A stretch of DNA of 64,000 bases. Source: Acanthopleuribacter pedis (GTDB taxonomy: Bacteria > Acidobacteriota > Holophagae > Acanthopleuribacterales > Acanthopleuribacteraceae). Location: assembly GCF_017377855.1 (NCBI RefSeq), contig NZ_JAFREP010000019.1, positions 180,227 through 244,226 of the forward strand. The letters run 5' to 3'. The notes under the pieces were generated by a model, which was given only the letters and a program-made list of their open reading frames with translations, made no database searches and was not told where the DNA came from. Positions 61,646 through 64,000 of this stretch are shown here, piece after piece (position 1 is the stretch's first letter; the number at the start of each line of letters is the position of its first letter). Made by a program: the position numbers and the translations under genes.

Positions 61646-62542
61646 ATGGAAATCGTGCTGGATCATCGCGGCGAAGCGGCAGCCCTGGCGGCGGCCTCGG
61701 CCTGGGCCTTGGCGGCGGTTTTTTTCCGTAAACTCGGCGCCCAGTTCACCCCGATCCAGCTCAACCTCTACAAAGGCTTGCTCGCCTTGGCGATGCTCAT
61801 TGCCACCCTCCTGCTCACGGGTGATCTGTGGAACGACATCCCAACCCGCGCCTGGCTGCTGCTGCTCGCAAGCGGCGCGCTCGGCATCGGCCTGGGCGAC
61901 ACCTGTTACTTCGCGGCACTAAACCGGGTCGGCGTCCGCTACGCCTTAATCATGGAAACCATGGCCCCACCCATCGCCGCGTTATTGGCCTGGCTCTTTT
62001 TGCGCGACCTTTTACCGATGCGCGCCTGGTTCGGCATCGCGGTGGTCGGCGCGGGCCTGGCCTGGGTCATTTTGGAGCGCAGCCCGGCCGGCGCCACCAA
62101 CCAGGTAATGACGCGCGCCGGTTTCGCGTTCGGCGCCTTGGCGGCCTCGGCCCAAGCAGGCGGCGCGGTCTTGTCCCACGCGGCCCTCACGCTCACCGAT
62201 GTCAGCCCCATGTGGAGCGCGGTCATTCGTTTGTTGGCGGGCATCGGCTTACTGCCGCTGCTGCTATTGCGCCGTGGTGCAACAAAAACCCCGGCCACCC
62301 CCAAAGAAACCACATCCAATACCTGGCTATGGCTGGCAGGCGCCACCTTGGTCGGCACCTATCTCGGCCTGTGGCTGCAGCAGGTTTCGCTCAAATACAC
62401 CAGCGCGGGCATCGCCCAAACCCTGCTGGTCACCAGCCCGGTCTTCGGCCTCGCCATCGCCAAATGGCAAGGCGAGCATGTAAGCCTACGCGCATTAATC
62501 GGCGTAATGGTGGTCATCGGCGGCGTGGCCCTCATCTTCTGA
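61646..62542 (+). CDS. EamA/DMT-superfamily transporter
   Basis: 298 residues with ten hydrophobic helices in two EamA halves. Typical segments are AAASAWALAAVFFRKLGAQF, GIGLGDTCYFAALNRVGVRY, METMAPPIAALLAWLFL and, in the second half, LGLWLQQVSLKYTSAGIAQT and GVMVVIGGVALIF. Proteins of this family move metabolites such as amino acids or sugars across the inner membrane; substrate unknown. GGGAGG lies 6 bases before the ATG at 61646. It is monocistronic and is followed at 62686 by a hairpin. Confidence 0.9.
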   Translation: MEIVLDHRGEAAALAAASAWALAAVFFRKLGAQFTPIQLNLYKGLLALAMLIATLLLTGDLWNDIPTRAWLLLLASGALGIGLGDTCYFAALNRVGVRYALIMETMAPPIAALLAWLFLRDLLPMRAWFGIAVVGAGLAWVILERSPAGATNQVMTRAGFAFGALAASAQAGGAVLSHAALTLTDVSPMWSAVIRLLAGIGLLPLLLLRRGATKTPATPKETTSNTWLWLAGATLVGTYLGLWLQQVSLKYTSAGIAQTLLVTSPVFGLAIAKWQGEHVSLRALIGVMVVIGGVALIF

Positions 62543-62611
62543 GCAGCACCTACGCGGGCTCTCCCCTGGGAAACGTTTATTAAAGAAAATTGGGAAACGC
62601 CGCAAACACCC

Positions 62612-62650
62612 ATGAGCCGCGATAAGCGCGAGGGTTATTTTGGTACCAAG
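62612..62650. repeat. Possible family 3 fragment
   Basis: GCGATAAGCGCGAGGGTTA with TTTTGG resembles one end region of copy B (GCGATAAGCGTGAGGGGTT then TTGG). No matching inverted end was found, so this may be a remnant. Confidence 0.35.
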
Positions 62651-62685
62651 GTTGCTACCCTTCCCTTATTTCAGTATGAAACAAC

Positions 62686-62709
62686 GTCAGGGACGCCAAG
62701 GTCCCTGAC
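62686..62709. terminator. Hairpin between convergent genes
   Basis: GTCAGGGAC and GTCCCTGAC form a perfect 9-bp stem with a 6-base loop, 13 bases past the 3' end of the minus-strand immunity gene. A short T run follows on the plus strand, so it may also end the EamA transcript. Confidence 0.7.
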
Positions 62710-62721
62710 TTTGATTGGGGC

Positions 62722-63426
62722 TTATGTTTCAGCAGCGTCAAGTTTGTCTTGAAGCGCCAGTAGTTTCTTGGCTTCTTTTCGTACCCAGGGGAATTCATGA
62801 TTTAAATACTGTTCGACAAGGGCTTTAGGGACTCTTGCTTTCAAGTAACGAAGTGCATTCAATACATGGCCCACCTCATCTCCAATCCGCAATGCTTCGA
62901 TAAGAACTTGGGATGCATCGGGATGTTTGGTTTTCGCCAGGGCTTTCATCACCTTTTGACGCGCACTCCCAGCCGAACGATCTTGTACAATGGAAGCCAA
63001 TTCAGGAAAATGTTTCTTCTGTGCAATAACAGAGAGCGCATTACCTACTGCCCATCGGTAACTTTTATGTTGCTCGGAGGTCGTAATCTGAAATTCCTGG
63101 ATTAAAACTTCCGCGGCGCCTTTTGCCCAAGAGTTTGTCATTATTCGTACAACATCCTCCTTCAATAGATCATAATCAATTTTCGGGAGCCATTTGATCA
63201 AGACGGGAATAGCAACAAGGTATCCTTTTTTATCCTCTTGGAGTTCTTGAAGAGATGAAACATAACACCCAACCTCATGAAGGTCTTCGAATAAACCCTG
63301 AGCCGCAACTCTGTATTTTGCTCGGTTTGCTGCGAACCGCTCTTTTATGACAAGATCCTGTTCTGAGAGATTCTCGCCTTTTTCTAAGCGCTCAAGGTGT
63401 TCCTTGTAGTAGTTTCTTTTTTTCAT
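62722..63426 (-). CDS. HEAT-repeat-like protein, likely immunity protein for the adjacent toxin
   Basis: 234 residues, mostly paired helices of HEAT/ARM type, for example SYRWAVGNALSVIAQKKHFP, ARQKVMKALAKTKHPDASQV and PWVRKEAKKLLALQDKL. There is no signal peptide. The gene overlaps the stop of the upstream nuclease-tip gene by four bases (ATGA), and both are AT-rich compared with their surroundings. Toxin first and immunity second is the standard polymorphic-toxin order, and HEAT-like proteins are a known immunity class. The role is inferred from this; it has not been shown to bind the toxin. Confidence 0.78.
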   Translation of the reverse strand: MKKRNYYKEHLERLEKGENLSEQDLVIKERFAANRAKYRVAAQGLFEDLHEVGCYVSSLQELQEDKKGYLVAIPVLIKWLPKIDYDLLKEDVVRIMTNSWAKGAAEVLIQEFQITTSEQHKSYRWAVGNALSVIAQKKHFPELASIVQDRSAGSARQKVMKALAKTKHPDASQVLIEALRIGDEVGHVLNALRYLKARVPKALVEQYLNHEFPWVRKEAKKLLALQDKLDAAET

Positions 63427-64000
63427 TTCACTCGCTCCAGAACAATTTCGCCTGCCTCAACTAGCGCTTTTAAAGGCGCGCTTAGCTTAGTATGGTCCTT
63501 TACATAGAGTGTAAAGATCAGTGCTTTCTCTTTGGCAAAAGCTAAATAATCTTTTATTTGAGATGATAGGTAAAGGTACTTTCCACCTTTTGCCTCCCCA
63601 ATTGACCCAGCCTCCAAATCTAAGAAGTCTGGTTTCCTGGAGTTTACGCGTCCGCCAATTACCTCAAAGGACTGATTATTCTTCGGTAAACCAATCGAGT
63701 TTTGAAAGGCCATTCCTTTTTTATAGTTGTCCTTTAGCCTGGTGGCCGCGGCTGAGGCCATGGCCATCATTTCGGTGCCGTGTTTTGCCAGCATTGCGCC
63801 GGCTTCGCTGGCGCCGCCCGCCGCTTTGATTGCCGTTCCCGCGCCGCCCGGCACGCCCGGAATCAAGGTGGCCCCGATGTCCAGTGCGACACCGCCCGCG
63901 TCGATGGCCGCCGCGCCCCAGTTGCCCTGGCTGATGTTGTCCACCGCCGAGACCACGCCCATGCCGATGTTGGCCACGTCCCACAAGGTCTCGACGACTT
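63423..64000 (-). CDS. Polymorphic toxin, C-terminal part with PD-(D/E)xK-like nuclease tip
   Basis: The frame is still open at the window edge, so only the last 192 residues of a larger protein are seen. The first 80 visible residues are Gly/Ala-rich (GMGVVSAVDNISQGNWGAAA and LIPGVPGGAGTAIKAAGG), the linker seen before toxin tips in Rhs and similar proteins. The last 100 residues carry RKPDFLD followed ten residues later by GEAKGG, a PD-(D/E)xK nuclease signature, then LYLSSQIKDYLAFAKEK and FTLYVKDHTKLS. A DNase effector is therefore likely. Base composition drops at about 63720, the linker/tip boundary. The downstream HEAT-like gene is the probable immunity gene. Confidence 0.8.
   Translation of the reverse strand, partial: VVETLWDVANIGMGVVSAVDNISQGNWGAAAIDAGGVALDIGATLIPGVPGGAGTAIKAAGGASEAGAMLAKHGTEMMAMASAAATRLKDNYKKGMAFQNSIGLPKNNQSFEVIGGRVNSRKPDFLDLEAGSIGEAKGGKYLYLSSQIKDYLAFAKEKALIFTLYVKDHTKLSAPLKALVEAGEIVLERVK

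Overview
The window reads as chromosomal DNA from a Gram-negative bacterium with roughly 55-60 % GC. It encodes a TonB-dependent receptor, lipoproteins, SppA, periplasmic YfiR and Pcm. The style of the gene set points to Acidobacteriota, perhaps a marine Holophagae/Acanthopleuribacter-like lineage: an ECF_sigma70-family sigma factor next to a Ser/Thr kinase, a TPR-tailed membrane Ser/Thr kinase, very large PKD/CUB/PPC secreted proteins, a PQQ-like beta-propeller membrane protein, and many multi-domain signalling proteins. The lineage is an inference from gene content; no rRNA or marker gene is present to confirm it.

Layout. 1-9 kb: end of a short-chain dehydrogenase, a VOC protein, and two giant secreted proteins in convergent orientation (M43 metalloprotease with CUB/PPC domains; PKD/PPC protein). 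9-13 kb: a peptidoglycan-directed group (PG-binding M15 peptidase, an unknown small protein, a PG-binding-like protein with a cationic amphipathic segment, and a convergent DUF1460 amidase lipoprotein). 13-24 kb: a receiver protein, an unknown protein, a FIST sensor protein, SppA, a Tat-exported molybdenum hydroxylase with its [2Fe-2S] subunit, and an orphan CheA. 24-34 kb: an unknown TPR membrane protein, a beta-propeller protein, a roadblock protein, two PAS proteins, a degenerate receiver-PATAN protein and a chromate transporter. 34-46 kb: a secreted unknown protein, ECF sigma plus kinase, a lipoprotein amine oxidase, an OmpR/RstB-like two-component pair, an odd tRNA-Asn, a slipin with repeated N-terminal modules and an AraC/GyrI regulator. 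46-58 kb: a zinc ribbon protein, Pcm, Spo0M, a queuosine-precursor transporter, a YfiR-TonB receptor-hybrid kinase operon, a 3-methyladenine glycosylase and cysteine synthase. 58-64 kb: a DUF3050 protein, a TPR kinase, an EamA transporter, and the C-terminal tip of a polymorphic nuclease toxin with its HEAT-like immunity protein.

The most distinctive non-coding content is three families of dispersed palindromic repeats. Family 1 has arms close to GCCCGCATTTCTCACAAGG. Most copies are 53-60 bp hairpins, but two copies have arms pushed apart around arrays of 15-16 bp tandem repeats. Family 2 is an imperfect inverted repeat of about 320-410 bp with GGCTTGGTATTC-like ends. Family 3 is a MITE-like element of 160-185 bp with AACCTAAGAAGCGC-like ends; one copy supplies the stop codon of pcm.

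Several genes appear to start at TTG behind a good Shine-Dalgarno sequence, so start calls were made from RBS spacing rather than from the longest open frame. All domain calls come from reading motifs in the translated sequence; no database search was run.
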